Part shown: piece by piece, positions 34,832-43,117 of the stretch | Layout: every line of letters starts with the position of its first letter | Position numbering within the stretch: the stretch's first letter is position 1 | Origin: Stutzerimonas stutzeri | GTDB taxonomy: Bacteria > Pseudomonadota > Gammaproteobacteria > Pseudomonadales > Pseudomonadaceae | Reading direction: 5' to 3' | NCBI RefSeq assembly: GCF_024448955.1 | Contig: NZ_JAMOIH010000004.1 | Location: 124,001-188,000 of the forward strand | DNA: 64,000 nt | The notes under the pieces: model-generated | Seen by the model: only the letters and a program-made list of their open reading frames with translations | Databases searched by the model: none | Told to the model about the DNA's origin: nothing | Program-made: the position numbers and the translations under genes

Positions 34832-35929
34832 ATGTTCATGCGCTCCCTTCTCGCTGCTGCCGTGTCCCTTGTCTTAGCCGGGCAGGCTCAGGCTGTTGAT
34901 CAAACAGCTTCCATTGAGCAAAACGGAAATAACAACACCGCAGAGGTCACTCAGTTAGGCGGCACCTATCTCTGGACGGAACTGACTCAGAACGGTGATT
35001 CAAACGAAGCAACCGTCACTCAAGCCGGCACCAACGTGTCGGTCGAAGCGACACAGCAAGGCGTTGCGAACCAGTTGACGGCCACCCAGGAAGGGTTTGG
35101 GACATGGGTTCGGTCTCACCAGGAAGGCGAAGGCAACCTGCAAAGCATCGCTCAGCGGTCCGAAGGCGGAGTAACGGCGTACGTCTATCAATACGGGGTC
35201 GATAACGAGGCATATGTTGTACAGAACGACGGCGATTACAACGATGGCAGAATCAACCAGCACGGCCAGCAAAACGTGCTCCGGCTGGAGCAGACCTACA
35301 TTCTGAACAGTCTCGACGCCACACAGGAAGGGACTCGCAACCTGGCTAATGTCCGCCAGACCGGCCATGTAACGGCCCAGATCAATCAAACCGGCCTGGC
35401 AAACGACGTAGATCTTCTACAAGGCGCGTATTCGCGGGCGAATGCCGTCATCAGTCAGACTGGGGAGTACAACGAGGCGAGCGTTAGCCAATCGGAGGGA
35501 AGTTATGACTCAAGTAGCGAGCTGTATCTGACTCAGACTGGAACAAGCAACAAGGCTGACGTCTATACAGGCACGGCTGAGGGTCTATTGGATTTCACCC
35601 AGATCGGTACGGGTAACGAGCTGATCGCGCGTCAAGGCGTCCGCAACGGCAGCGTTACCGGTATTTCCAGAGGAGACTACAACGAAGTCTTCTTCGTCCA
35701 GACGGGTGACGGCAACTCACTGGACCTGGCTCAAAGTGGCTCGGATAACGTGATTGAAGCGTTTCAGATGAAAGATGGGGCTTCAGGAGACGTAGGCATC
35801 ATCGATCAGACCGGCACCGGCAATTACGCGCGCTTGACCCAAGGAATAGACAGCCTTGGCAGCGGTATGGACACTGCGGCAATCATGCAGAACGGGATGA
35901 ATAACAGCGCGACTGTCACCCAGCGTTAG
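34832..35929 (+). CDS. Curlin-repeat (CsgA/CsgB-like) secreted amyloid protein, orphan
   Basis: This 365-aa protein has a signal peptide (MFMRSLLAAAVSLVLAG, cleavage near QAQA) and is built almost entirely from curlin-type repeats of 12-16 residues with the pattern Q-x-G-x2-N-x-(A)-x3-Q, for example EQNGNNNTAEVTQ, SQTGEYNEASVSQ and MQNGMNNSATVTQ. I count about two dozen units, of which roughly 15 keep the Q-x-G-x2-N core. It is more than twice the length of E. coli CsgA (five repeats). No csgB, csgC, csgE, csgF or csgG gene is in the window, so it must use secretion genes elsewhere or a different route. Start ATG follows AAGGA; a second Met two codons later is possible. A strong terminator follows. 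Confidence 0.85.
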   Translation: MFMRSLLAAAVSLVLAGQAQAVDQTASIEQNGNNNTAEVTQLGGTYLWTELTQNGDSNEATVTQAGTNVSVEATQQGVANQLTATQEGFGTWVRSHQEGEGNLQSIAQRSEGGVTAYVYQYGVDNEAYVVQNDGDYNDGRINQHGQQNVLRLEQTYILNSLDATQEGTRNLANVRQTGHVTAQINQTGLANDVDLLQGAYSRANAVISQTGEYNEASVSQSEGSYDSSSELYLTQTGTSNKADVYTGTAEGLLDFTQIGTGNELIARQGVRNGSVTGISRGDYNEVFFVQTGDGNSLDLAQSGSDNVIEAFQMKDGASGDVGIIDQTGTGNYARLTQGIDSLGSGMDTAAIMQNGMNNSATVTQR

Positions 35930-35970
35930 TAGGCCTTTGTAGCCCGAACGGCCTTATCCTGCCGGAACGT

Positions 35971-36001
35971 AAAGCGCCCGATGCACCGCATCGGGCGCTT
36001 T
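35971..36001 (+). terminator. Terminator after the curlin-repeat gene
   Basis: AAAGCGCCCGATGC (35971-35984) and GCATCGGGCGCTTT (35988-36001) form a perfect 14-bp stem with a 3-nt loop (ACC). The stem itself ends in TTT; a longer T-run is missing, but its stability makes termination very likely. Confidence 0.85.
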
Positions 36002-36212
36002 CGTTACGAAGCGCCTGTGACGCGCATGCAAAGGCAGCTGCGTCCTCCACGGCTGCGTGAGCCTCCCTGCCCATGTAGCGTTGACCGCAACGGCTACTGT
36101 TCGCGTCTGCAAGGAGGGACATCGTTACATCAATTCGTGCCGAGCCCGAGCCGCGAACGAGGCATGTCCGTATACTCGCCGCTTCCCGCGAGTCTTCCGT
36201 GAGCAGCACACT

Positions 36213-36704
36213 GTGAGCAACAAACGATATGCCTGCATTGGCCTGAGCAACCCGAAATCGCCGTCCAATGTGGGAGCGATCATGCGCGCGGCGGGCTGCT
36301 ATGGTGCCGCTTCGGTGTTTTACACCGGCACCCGCTATGACCGCGCCAAGGATTTCATCACCGACACCAAGAAGGTCCATCAGGACATTCCGCTGATCAA
36401 TATCGATGACTTGCGCAAGATCTTGCCGCTCGGCTGTGTGCCGGTGGCGGTTGAGCTGGTCGAGGGTGCGCGTGCCCTACCGGAATACACGCATCCTGAT
36501 CGAGCGCTGTACATTTTCGGCGCCGAAGATGGCTCGCTCAGCAAGGAAATTCGTGACTGGTGCGAGGACGTCGTCTACATCCCCACCAATGGCTGCATGA
36601 GCCTCGCAGCAACGGTCAACGTGGTGCTTTACGACCGGCTGGCCAAGGGCAACAACACCCGCTCCGGGCCCGAGTTCGGACGCCAACCCCAACAAACCAC
36701 TTAG
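36213..36704 (+). CDS. TrmH/SpoU family RNA methyltransferase
   Basis: GTG 36213 gives a 163-aa protein, VSNKRYACIGLSNPKSP. The three SpoU motifs are present: NPKSPSNVGAIMRAAGCYGA (motif 1), LYIFGAEDGSLSKEI (motif 2) and IPTNGCMSLAATVNVVLYDR (motif 3), forming the knotted SAM-binding site. It consists of the catalytic domain only, without an N-terminal substrate-binding domain. Related enzymes 2'-O-methylate tRNA or rRNA, but the target cannot be deduced. The Shine-Dalgarno sequence is weak. The last ten residues (FGRQPQQTT end) are outside the fold. Confidence 0.88.
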   Translation: MSNKRYACIGLSNPKSPSNVGAIMRAAGCYGAASVFYTGTRYDRAKDFITDTKKVHQDIPLINIDDLRKILPLGCVPVAVELVEGARALPEYTHPDRALYIFGAEDGSLSKEIRDWCEDVVYIPTNGCMSLAATVNVVLYDRLAKGNNTRSGPEFGRQPQQTT

Positions 36705-36736
36705 CTCGCCGAACATTTCGGCGATAGTGGCTGTGT

Positions 36737-37369
36737 TCAGGCTTGTCCGTTCAGTCCGGCGATTGCTCCCAGGCACAGCTGCTCCATGCAGCCGGCCCAC
36801 TCGTTGATACGCTCCGGCTCGAGCTGCACCAGCATGGCGTAGCGGCGACCGCCCCAGACCGACAAATGAAGCGCCTCTAAGGTCGCGGTATCTGGACGTA
36901 CAGGCAGATCGGTCGCCGCGTCGACGACGCGATGCCAGGCGTCCAGTAAGCCCTCATAAACCCGACGCTGGTGCTTGGGCTCTGCAACCAGCGCTTCCAG
37001 TTCGAGCATGTCCGGGTGAAACCAGGGCAAATGCGGTTCGACGCCGACGAGCAAGCGCACCAGCCGCTGGATTCGCACCGGCCAGCCGATCGCAGCGGGC
37101 TTCACTGCGCGCTCGTCGATCGCCTCAAGCAGCTGCTCGATGCAATACCGCACGTAGCCCGAGTGAAGCGCCTGCTTGCTGGGGAAGTAGTCGTACAGGG
37201 TGCCGATGGCAACGCCGGCTTCAAGCGCAACGGCACGGGTCGTCAGTCGAGACCAGCCATCACGCTGCCAGATCCGAACATAGCTGTCGTAAATCGCCTG
37301 AACCGTGAACTTGGCGCGCGCCTGGGTAGGCCGTTTGAGCGGCTTGGCGCGCGGCAATCGTGTGCTCAT
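36737..37369 (-). CDS. TetR-family transcriptional regulator
   Basis: ATG 37369 (MSTRLPRAKPLKRPTQARAK) gives a 210-aa protein; the open frame upstream overlaps the divergent gene and is not used. The HTH spans about residues 35-60 (LTTRAVALEAGVAIGTLYDYFPSKQALH), a canonical TetR recognition helix. The C-terminal ligand domain is helical. Only about 40 bp separate its start from that of the divergent DUF2855 gene, so it probably represses that gene and itself from one operator in the gap. Confidence 0.92.
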   Translation of the reverse strand: MSTRLPRAKPLKRPTQARAKFTVQAIYDSYVRIWQRDGWSRLTTRAVALEAGVAIGTLYDYFPSKQALHSGYVRYCIEQLLEAIDERAVKPAAIGWPVRIQRLVRLLVGVEPHLPWFHPDMLELEALVAEPKHQRRVYEGLLDAWHRVVDAATDLPVRPDTATLEALHLSVWGGRRYAMLVQLEPERINEWAGCMEQLCLGAIAGLNGQA

Positions 37370-37409
37370 GAAATCCGAACCCGGCGGTAAAACGAAAGGG
37401 CTACAGTCG

Positions 37410-38546
37410 ATGGCATCCCAATATGCCCTCAAGGTGCCATCGATGAGCGTCATCTGCCAGCTGCAAAACAACAAGCAAAGCATGGAGCAAACCCGCATCC
37501 AGACCCTGCCGATGCCGGAGCTGAAGGCCGGCGAGGTGCTGATGCGTATCAGCCGACTGGCGCTGACAACCAATAACGTCACTTACGCCGCCTTCGGCGA
37601 AACCCCGCACCTGCGTTATTGGGACTTTTTCCCGACCGGCGACGCCGAGTGGTTTCATATGCCCGCGTGGGGGTTTGCCGAGGTTGTTGAAAGTACCGTG
37701 GACGGGCTGGTACCGGGCGAACGCTTCTACGGCTTCTGGCCGATCGCCAGCCATCTGGTCATGCAGCCGGTACGGGTCAGCGAGCGGGGCTTCTATGACG
37801 GCGCCGAACATCGCCTTGCACTGACTTCGGCCTATAACCAGTACCAGCGCATCAGCACCGATGCCGCCTACCGGGCCGAGAGCGAGAACTACCAGATGCT
37901 GTTGCGGCCGTTGTTTATCACTTCGTTCATGCTGGCGGATTTCCTGGAGGATAACGGCTTTTTCGGCGCGCGGCAGATCGTGATATCCAGTGCATCGAGC
38001 AAGACGGCATACGGCACGGCGTTCTGCCTGCAGAACAATCCGACCGTGACGATGATCGGCCTGACCTCCCCCACCAATATTGACTTCGTGCAAGGGCTGG
38101 GCTGCTATCGCCAGGCGCTTAGCTACGATCAGCTCGGCTCACTCGACCCTAACGTGCCAACGCTCTACGTGGACTTCTCCGGCAGCACCGGACTTCGCCG
38201 GCAGGTCCACGCACATTTCAAAGGCACCCTGGTGCACGATTGCTATGCCGGATCGGCGCAGAACCAAGACTATGCCGAGCCCGACCAGACGCTAGCCGGC
38301 CCGCAGCCACAGCCTTATTTCGCGCCCTACCAGATCAAGAAGCGCAACGCTGACTGGGGCGCTGCTGAGGTCACCCGCCGCTTCAACGAGGCGCAGCTGG
38401 CCTTTATCGCTCGAGTTGGAGATGCGCAGCAGCCCTGGATGCAGGTGAACGAGCACGCCGGCCTGGAAGCCGCGCAAGCCTTAGCCGAGTCGCTGATAAA
38501 AGGCCACATCAACCCGCTCGCGGGGCACGCGGTGGTACTCGACTGA
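37410..38546 (+). CDS. DUF2855 family protein (quinone-reductase-like fold)
   Basis: ATG 37410 gives 378 residues; ATG 37443 (MSVICQLQNN), with AAGGTG 7-8 bp upstream, is a good alternative. The N-terminal half resembles a GroES-like domain (LKAGEVLMRISRLALTTNNVTYAAFGETP, about residues 35-63, shown split from its neighbours), and the middle has a nucleotide-binding-like region (IVISSASSKTAYGTAF). Members are distantly related to medium-chain dehydrogenases but lack the zinc ligands, and no substrate is known. It diverges from a TetR regulator with a gap of only 40 bp, suggesting inducible expression in response to a small molecule. Confidence 0.88.
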   Translation: MASQYALKVPSMSVICQLQNNKQSMEQTRIQTLPMPELKAGEVLMRISRLALTTNNVTYAAFGETPHLRYWDFFPTGDAEWFHMPAWGFAEVVESTVDGLVPGERFYGFWPIASHLVMQPVRVSERGFYDGAEHRLALTSAYNQYQRISTDAAYRAESENYQMLLRPLFITSFMLADFLEDNGFFGARQIVISSASSKTAYGTAFCLQNNPTVTMIGLTSPTNIDFVQGLGCYRQALSYDQLGSLDPNVPTLYVDFSGSTGLRRQVHAHFKGTLVHDCYAGSAQNQDYAEPDQTLAGPQPQPYFAPYQIKKRNADWGAAEVTRRFNEAQLAFIARVGDAQQPWMQVNEHAGLEAAQALAESLIKGHINPLAGHAVVLD

Positions 38547-38585
38547 GTTCGTCTCGGGGATTCACATGTTAGGAAGCGTGGGTGC

Positions 38586-39011
38586 TCACAGCCGTGGCGG
38601 TGCCAGTGCTCCGTTCACGGTTTGCTCACTCCCACGCCTGCGCGAGGTTCGCCGCGGCTGCAGCTGATCCAGCGCCGCGGAGTTTTGCCTGGCCCACTCG
38701 TAGATCAACTCGATTGGCTGAACCATGAGTTTGCCCAGCGGCGACAGTGCATAACTCACCGCGGGAGGCACCGAATCGAGGGTGTGCCGCTCGATCAGCC
38801 CGCTCTCCTCCAGCTCCCGCAGCGTCTGAATCAGCATCTTTTTGGAGATACCCGGCATGCTCCGATGCAGCGCCCCACTGCGTGCAATGCCGTCATGTCG
38901 CGCATGAAGCGTATGCAGAATCATGCTGGTCCATTTGGTCGTGAAGATTTCCAACACGCGCCGCGGGGCGCAGTCTTCAAGCCATTGTTCTTCGTCAGAG
39001 TCCGTGTTCAT
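38586..39011 (-). CDS. HxlR-family transcriptional regulator
   Basis: This 141-aa protein has the HxlR winged helix: KWTSMILHTLHAR (about 27-39), SGALHRSMPGISKKMLIQTLRELEESGLIER split across the recognition helix and wing (about 45-75) and YALSPLGKLM. HxlR proteins often sense electrophiles or quinones through a conserved N-terminal Cys; Cys14 (DCAPRRVLE) occupies this place. It diverges from an oxidoreductase gene at 39100 across 88 bp, the usual target arrangement. The C-terminal 35 residues are basic and low complexity. Confidence 0.9.
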   Translation of the reverse strand: MNTDSDEEQWLEDCAPRRVLEIFTTKWTSMILHTLHARHDGIARSGALHRSMPGISKKMLIQTLRELEESGLIERHTLDSVPPAVSYALSPLGKLMVQPIELIYEWARQNSAALDQLQPRRTSRRRGSEQTVNGALAPPRL

Positions 39012-39099
39012 GGGGGATGGTTACCATTTGGTGCCGACTTGGATCGGCATTTTCGAGTGGTTAAGGTGCAGGCCTGTTTCAATGTGTGAGGGTCTGAAC

Positions 39100-40161
39100 A
39101 TGACAAATCAAGCACTGGTGGTCGGGGCGAGTGGAATCGTCGGCTCGGCGATGTCGCGCCTACTGGCCAAAGAAGGCTGGGCGGTAGCCGGACTGGCTCG
39201 ACGTCCCAACGCCGAAGCGGGCGTCACGCCGATAAGCGCGGATCTGCTGGATATTTCGGCGCTGAGCTCGGCGCTGAGCGGTCTTGCACCCACGCACGTG
39301 TTCCTGACGACCTGGGCGCGCCAGGCCAGCGAAGCGGAGAATATCCGCGTCAACGCGCAGATGGTGCGTAATCTACTCGAGGCCTTACGACCGGCTGGCT
39401 CGGTTCGCCACGTCGCGCTGGTGACGGGCCTCAAGCATTACCTCGGCCCGTTCGAAGCCTACGGCAAGGGTTCGCTGCCACAAACGCCTTTTCGAGAGGA
39501 ACAGGGACGGCTGGACGTCGAGAATTTTTACTACGCCCAGGAAGACGAGGTGTTCGCCGCGGCGGGCCGCGACGGTTTCAACTGGAGCGTTCACCGGCCC
39601 CACACCGTGACCGGTATTGCCGTCGGCAACGCGATGAACATGGCGACCACGCTGGCCGTCCACGCCTCCATCTGCCGCTTTACCGGCCGACCTTTCCGCT
39701 TTCCGGGCTCGGAAGTGCAATGGAACAGCCTGACCGACATGACCGACGCGGGTCAGCTTGCCAGGCATCTGCGCTGGGCCTCGACAACGCCTGCGGCGGC
39801 CAACCAGGCCTTCAACATCGTCAATGGCGATGTGTTCCGCTGGAAGTGGATGTGGTCGCGCATCGCCGAGTGGTTCGATATCGAGGCCGCGCCGTTCGAC
39901 GGCCAACCCGCGCCGCTGGAACAGCAGATGGCGAACGACGCCGAGACCTGGGCAGCAATGGCCGAACAGTTTGGCCTCGCGGAAACGAATATCGACAAGC
40001 TCATTTCGCCGTGGCACACCGATGCGGACCTCGGTCGTCCGATCGAGGTCGTAACGGACATGTCGAAAAGCCGTAAGCTCGGATTTCTCGATTATCAGGC
40101 GAGTGACGAGGCTTTCTTCAATGTCTTTACCAATCTGCGTGCGAGCAGACTCATCCCCTGA
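39100..40161 (+). CDS. SDR family oxidoreductase, PRISE (progesterone 5-beta-reductase-like) type
   Basis: ATG 39100 follows GAGGG by 7 bp. The 353-aa protein has an N-terminal NAD(P)-binding motif, ALVVGASGIVGSAMSRLL, with arginines suited to NADPH (GLARRP). The atypical-SDR features of the PRISE group are present: VTGLKHYLGPFEAYGKG (about 107-123) with the catalytic Lys, a later Tyr in ENFYYAQEDEVF, and WSVHRPHTVTGIAVGN. PRISE enzymes reduce enone double bonds; here the substrate is unknown. It is controlled probably by the divergent HxlR regulator, which fits a role in handling reactive enones or quinones. Confidence 0.88.
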   Translation: MTNQALVVGASGIVGSAMSRLLAKEGWAVAGLARRPNAEAGVTPISADLLDISALSSALSGLAPTHVFLTTWARQASEAENIRVNAQMVRNLLEALRPAGSVRHVALVTGLKHYLGPFEAYGKGSLPQTPFREEQGRLDVENFYYAQEDEVFAAAGRDGFNWSVHRPHTVTGIAVGNAMNMATTLAVHASICRFTGRPFRFPGSEVQWNSLTDMTDAGQLARHLRWASTTPAAANQAFNIVNGDVFRWKWMWSRIAEWFDIEAAPFDGQPAPLEQQMANDAETWAAMAEQFGLAETNIDKLISPWHTDADLGRPIEVVTDMSKSRKLGFLDYQASDEAFFNVFTNLRASRLIP

Positions 40162-40345
40162 GTGAAGCTATAGGCGGGCCGGATCATGGAGGTGAGTCTT
40201 CGTGATGTTCCTTTGTAGTGCTGGTTCCTATATAGGAGCCAGCCAGCCGGTGAATGGACGCATCGAGCAGTACGGCGATGCTCGCAGCACGGCAACTGGA
40301 TTTCACTTCGCCGCGCTTAAGTGATATTACATAGCCATCACGAAG

Positions 40346-40567
40346 ATGGTGGCAGAGATGAAACCAAGGATCCGGGCGATACCGCTCATAACCGGCGCTG
40401 CTCTTGCGCTGACTTTATTCGCGCTTGCGCCTTCCGGCACCAGCCAGGTCGCCGAAGCCGCCTCGTGCGGCCCAAGCGGGGCGAACTTGCAGCAGGGACC
40501 GCGGGGTGGCTGCTTTTACATAAACCGAAACGGTAATAAAACTTACGTGGCTCGCACTTGCTGCTGA
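40346..40567 (+). CDS. Small secreted cysteine-containing protein
   Basis: This 73-aa frame (a second ATG at 40358 is equally possible) has a signal peptide (PLITGAALALTLFALAPSG, cleavage near AEA|AS) and a 30-residue mature part with the motif GPRGGCFYINRNGNKTYVAR and terminal Cys pair CC. The motif GPRGG-x-Y-x-N-x2-GNKTYV is like the PBCV-specific basic adaptor repeat found in viral and bacterial proteins, with four Cys that may form two disulfides. Function is unknown; it should be periplasmic or secreted. The Shine-Dalgarno sequence is weak. Confidence 0.6.
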   Translation: MVAEMKPRIRAIPLITGAALALTLFALAPSGTSQVAEAASCGPSGANLQQGPRGGCFYINRNGNKTYVARTCC

Positions 40568-40669
40568 AAAAATCTAACACCTGACAACGCCTGAGCTAGC
40601 CTGGATCGACGTGCTCCCAGGCGGCCGAACGCCCTAGCCACGTTCTTTCCCCTATTCAGGTGCAACTAC

Positions 40670-41062
40670 ATGACCATTGCCGAAGCCTGCCTCCTTGTTG
40701 CCTGCCTTCTTCCCCTTGCCTGCGCATGGATCGCCAAGTCGAAAGGCCTTGGTAAACCGCGCCGCGACGGCGGCTTCGATAACCACAGTCCACGTCAATG
40801 GTTGGCCAGTCTGGAGGGATGGCAGGCTCGGGCAAACGCCGCGCAGTTGAACAGCTTCGAAGCGCTGCCGATCTTCATCGCCGGCGTTCTGGTGGCCGAG
40901 CACCTGCAAGCCTCACAGGCGGTGATTGATGGCCTTGCCGCTGCTTTCGTCGCGGCCAGAGTCGGCTATATCGGCGCTTATCTCGCCGATTGGGCTAACG
41001 TGAGGTCGGTGCTCTGGGCGTTGGGGCTCGCCTGCTGCATCGCCCTGTTCTTCATCGGGTAA
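40670..41062 (+). CDS. MAPEG family membrane protein
   Basis: This 130-aa inner-membrane protein has four predicted helices (about 3-20, 55-80, 83-103 and 110-129). The loop RQWLASLEGWQARANAAQLNSFEALP (split, about 42-67) contains the RAxxAxxNxxE-type motif of MAPEG proteins, where glutathione binds in eukaryotic and some bacterial relatives. Many bacterial members act as glutathione transferases or have no known activity. AGGTG lies 7 bp before the ATG. It is a monocistronic gene. Confidence 0.9.
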   Translation: MTIAEACLLVACLLPLACAWIAKSKGLGKPRRDGGFDNHSPRQWLASLEGWQARANAAQLNSFEALPIFIAGVLVAEHLQASQAVIDGLAAAFVAARVGYIGAYLADWANVRSVLWALGLACCIALFFIG

Positions 41063-41296
41063 GCCCTCTGTCTGGCCGCGATGGCGCATTGGCCGCGCTA
41101 CCGAGCCCCAGCAGCAAGCACGACGCCACGGAATAATGCCTTCCAAACATCTGGCCAATTCGTTGCGCACGAACAAGTCCTTGACGCCCGCAAGCGCCAA
41201 AATCTCTCGCATATTTGGTGAACAACGGCGCCAGGCAGTGGCCAGGCACGCTACCGAAACAGTACGCTTCAACCCCCTCTCGGTGATCGCCCCCCG

Positions 41297-41950
41297 ATGA
41301 ACGCCCAACAATCGTTTCTGCTTCGCTACCCATCTGCCAGCCTGCTGCTTATCCAGTTGCTGGGCATCGTGCTGTATCCCTTTCTCGACGATTTGCCGCG
41401 CGGTCGGGCGATCATGGGGACGTTCGGTATCGTAGTGCTGGTGGCGGCGTTGCGTATGGTGCAGCGCAGTCCGCTGATCCAGTGGGTGGCCTTCACGCTG
41501 GCGGCGTGCATTCTGGTGCTGACCATCATCGGTGAGGTGCGCGGCGGGCTGGAGTTGAGTCTGACGCTGGCCGCGCTGGAGGCGGCTTTCTATTTCTATG
41601 CAGCGGCCAGCCTGATCGCTTACATGATGGAAGATCAGCGCGCCACTACCGATGAGCTGTTCGCGGTGGGGGCCACCTTCACGCTGCTGGCCTGGGCCTT
41701 CGCCTACAGTTTCATGGTCTGCCAACTGTTGCAGCCGGGTAGCTTTACCGCGTTGCTCGATCCTGAAGCACCGCGCACCTGGCTGGAGTTGCTGTTTCTA
41801 AGCTTTTCCATCCTCTCGGGCGTCGGCATTGGCGACGTGTTGCCGATCACGCCGATGGCGCGTGCGCTGGTGATGCTCGAGCAATTCGCAGGGGTGATGT
41901 ACATCGCGCTGGTGGTCTCGCGCCTGATCGGGCTGACGATCCGGCGCTAG
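41297..41950 (+). CDS. Ion-channel-like membrane protein with an atypical selectivity filter
   Basis: This 217-aa protein has about six hydrophobic segments (about 14-30, 35-52, 61-78, 84-105, 118-142 and 180-215). The pore-helix/filter region is LSFSILSGVGIGDVLPITP (about 169-187): the common K+-channel TVGYGD is replaced by GVGIGD, and the downstream sequence GDVLPITPMARALVMLEQ keeps channel-like spacing. It may conduct K+ with changed selectivity or be a non-conducting relative. No regulatory (RCK) domain is present. There is no good Shine-Dalgarno sequence, so the start is provisional. Confidence 0.75.
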   Translation: MNAQQSFLLRYPSASLLLIQLLGIVLYPFLDDLPRGRAIMGTFGIVVLVAALRMVQRSPLIQWVAFTLAACILVLTIIGEVRGGLELSLTLAALEAAFYFYAAASLIAYMMEDQRATTDELFAVGATFTLLAWAFAYSFMVCQLLQPGSFTALLDPEAPRTWLELLFLSFSILSGVGIGDVLPITPMARALVMLEQFAGVMYIALVVSRLIGLTIRR

Positions 41951-42011
41951 TGCCTTTGAAAACCGAAGAGCGGACATGGCGTCTGGCACACACTCAATTG
42001 ATACCGCTTGT

Positions 42012-42905
42012 TTAGCCGTGCCGTTTGGCACCCAAGAGTATTGCCATTATCACCATACCCATCCCCACGAGATGTCCGAACGACAACAATTCTCCCAGAA
42101 CAAGGAAACCAACCAGCGCCGCGCTGAGTGGCATCAAACCCGTGAACAGGCCTGCAATATTGGCGGGTACCTGTGAAACGCCTCTATACCAGAGCAGAAA
42201 GGACAACACGCTTGCGGTAAGTGAATAAAAGACAACCCAGCCCCAAAGTTCCCATCCTGGCCCAGCCCAAGCAAAGTTCATCGCTTGCACAACAGCCAAA
42301 GGAGCGAACAGGAGGAAGCCTACAATATTTACGCCAAAGGCCATGCTCCAGGGATGCACCGTAAGAGATAAGCGCCGCGAGAAGACTGCAAATAACGCCT
42401 CGGCTAAAACGGCTCCCAGGACCAATAAATTGCCCAGCACATTGCTCTTTCCAGAAATTCCCGCATCCTGCAAGTTCAGCACGGCTATTCCTACCGCGGC
42501 AAAAACAACAGCCACTATTGCACGACGACTGAGGCGCTCGCGAAGCCATAGCCATGCCAATAACGCAATGAGCGACGGAAGAGCGCTGGTAATGATTCCA
42601 GCACTCGTGGCAGTGGTGTAGATGACGCCATAAAGCATCAACAAGCTAAACAGGAAACACCCAAAAAAGGACTGAAGGAATAAACCCCGCCACGCAGGCC
42701 TGTCCAGGCCTTGACGAAATGATGGGCGGAACATCCCCGGAAGCAGAACGATACTTGCAATCAAGAAGCGCATCGCCGCAAACAGAAACACCGGCAGTTC
42801 AGTGACGATCAGTTTTCCTATGCCGATATTGCTGCCCACCATGCACATCGACAAACCGAGACATAAGTACGCGAACAAAGGCACCCTGGATGAATCGTTG
42901 TCCAT
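42012..42905 (-). CDS. EamA/DMT-family drug/metabolite transporter
   Basis: This 297-aa protein has ten predicted membrane helices in two EamA repeats (about 10-140 and 150-292), each containing conserved small-residue motifs such as TSAGIITSALPSLIALLAW and PANIAGLFTGLMPLSAAL. Members export metabolites or amino-acid derivatives; the substrate is unknown. GC content is visibly lower than that of its neighbours, so it may be a recent acquisition. It is a single gene and no regulator is adjacent. Confidence 0.9.
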   Translation of the reverse strand: MDNDSSRVPLFAYLCLGLSMCMVGSNIGIGKLIVTELPVFLFAAMRFLIASIVLLPGMFRPSFRQGLDRPAWRGLFLQSFFGCFLFSLLMLYGVIYTTATSAGIITSALPSLIALLAWLWLRERLSRRAIVAVVFAAVGIAVLNLQDAGISGKSNVLGNLLVLGAVLAEALFAVFSRRLSLTVHPWSMAFGVNIVGFLLFAPLAVVQAMNFAWAGPGWELWGWVVFYSLTASVLSFLLWYRGVSQVPANIAGLFTGLMPLSAALVGFLVLGELLSFGHLVGMGMVIMAILLGAKRHG

Positions 42906-43117
42906 TTTTAGCTTTCTGTCCTATGACCTTCTGCGCATCACGAGGAATGAAGACATCGACGGCGCAGAAGGGCTCTGCCTTCCCATCACATCAAGGCGCC
43001 CTGAACAGGGCCGTCCAGTGCGGGAAGTTTCGTTAAAGAATATCCGCTGTCATTAGCGGCCATCGTCCATTTCATCAGCTTGAGACGAGCCAGACTAAGA
43101 GCGTGGTAAACCAATCG

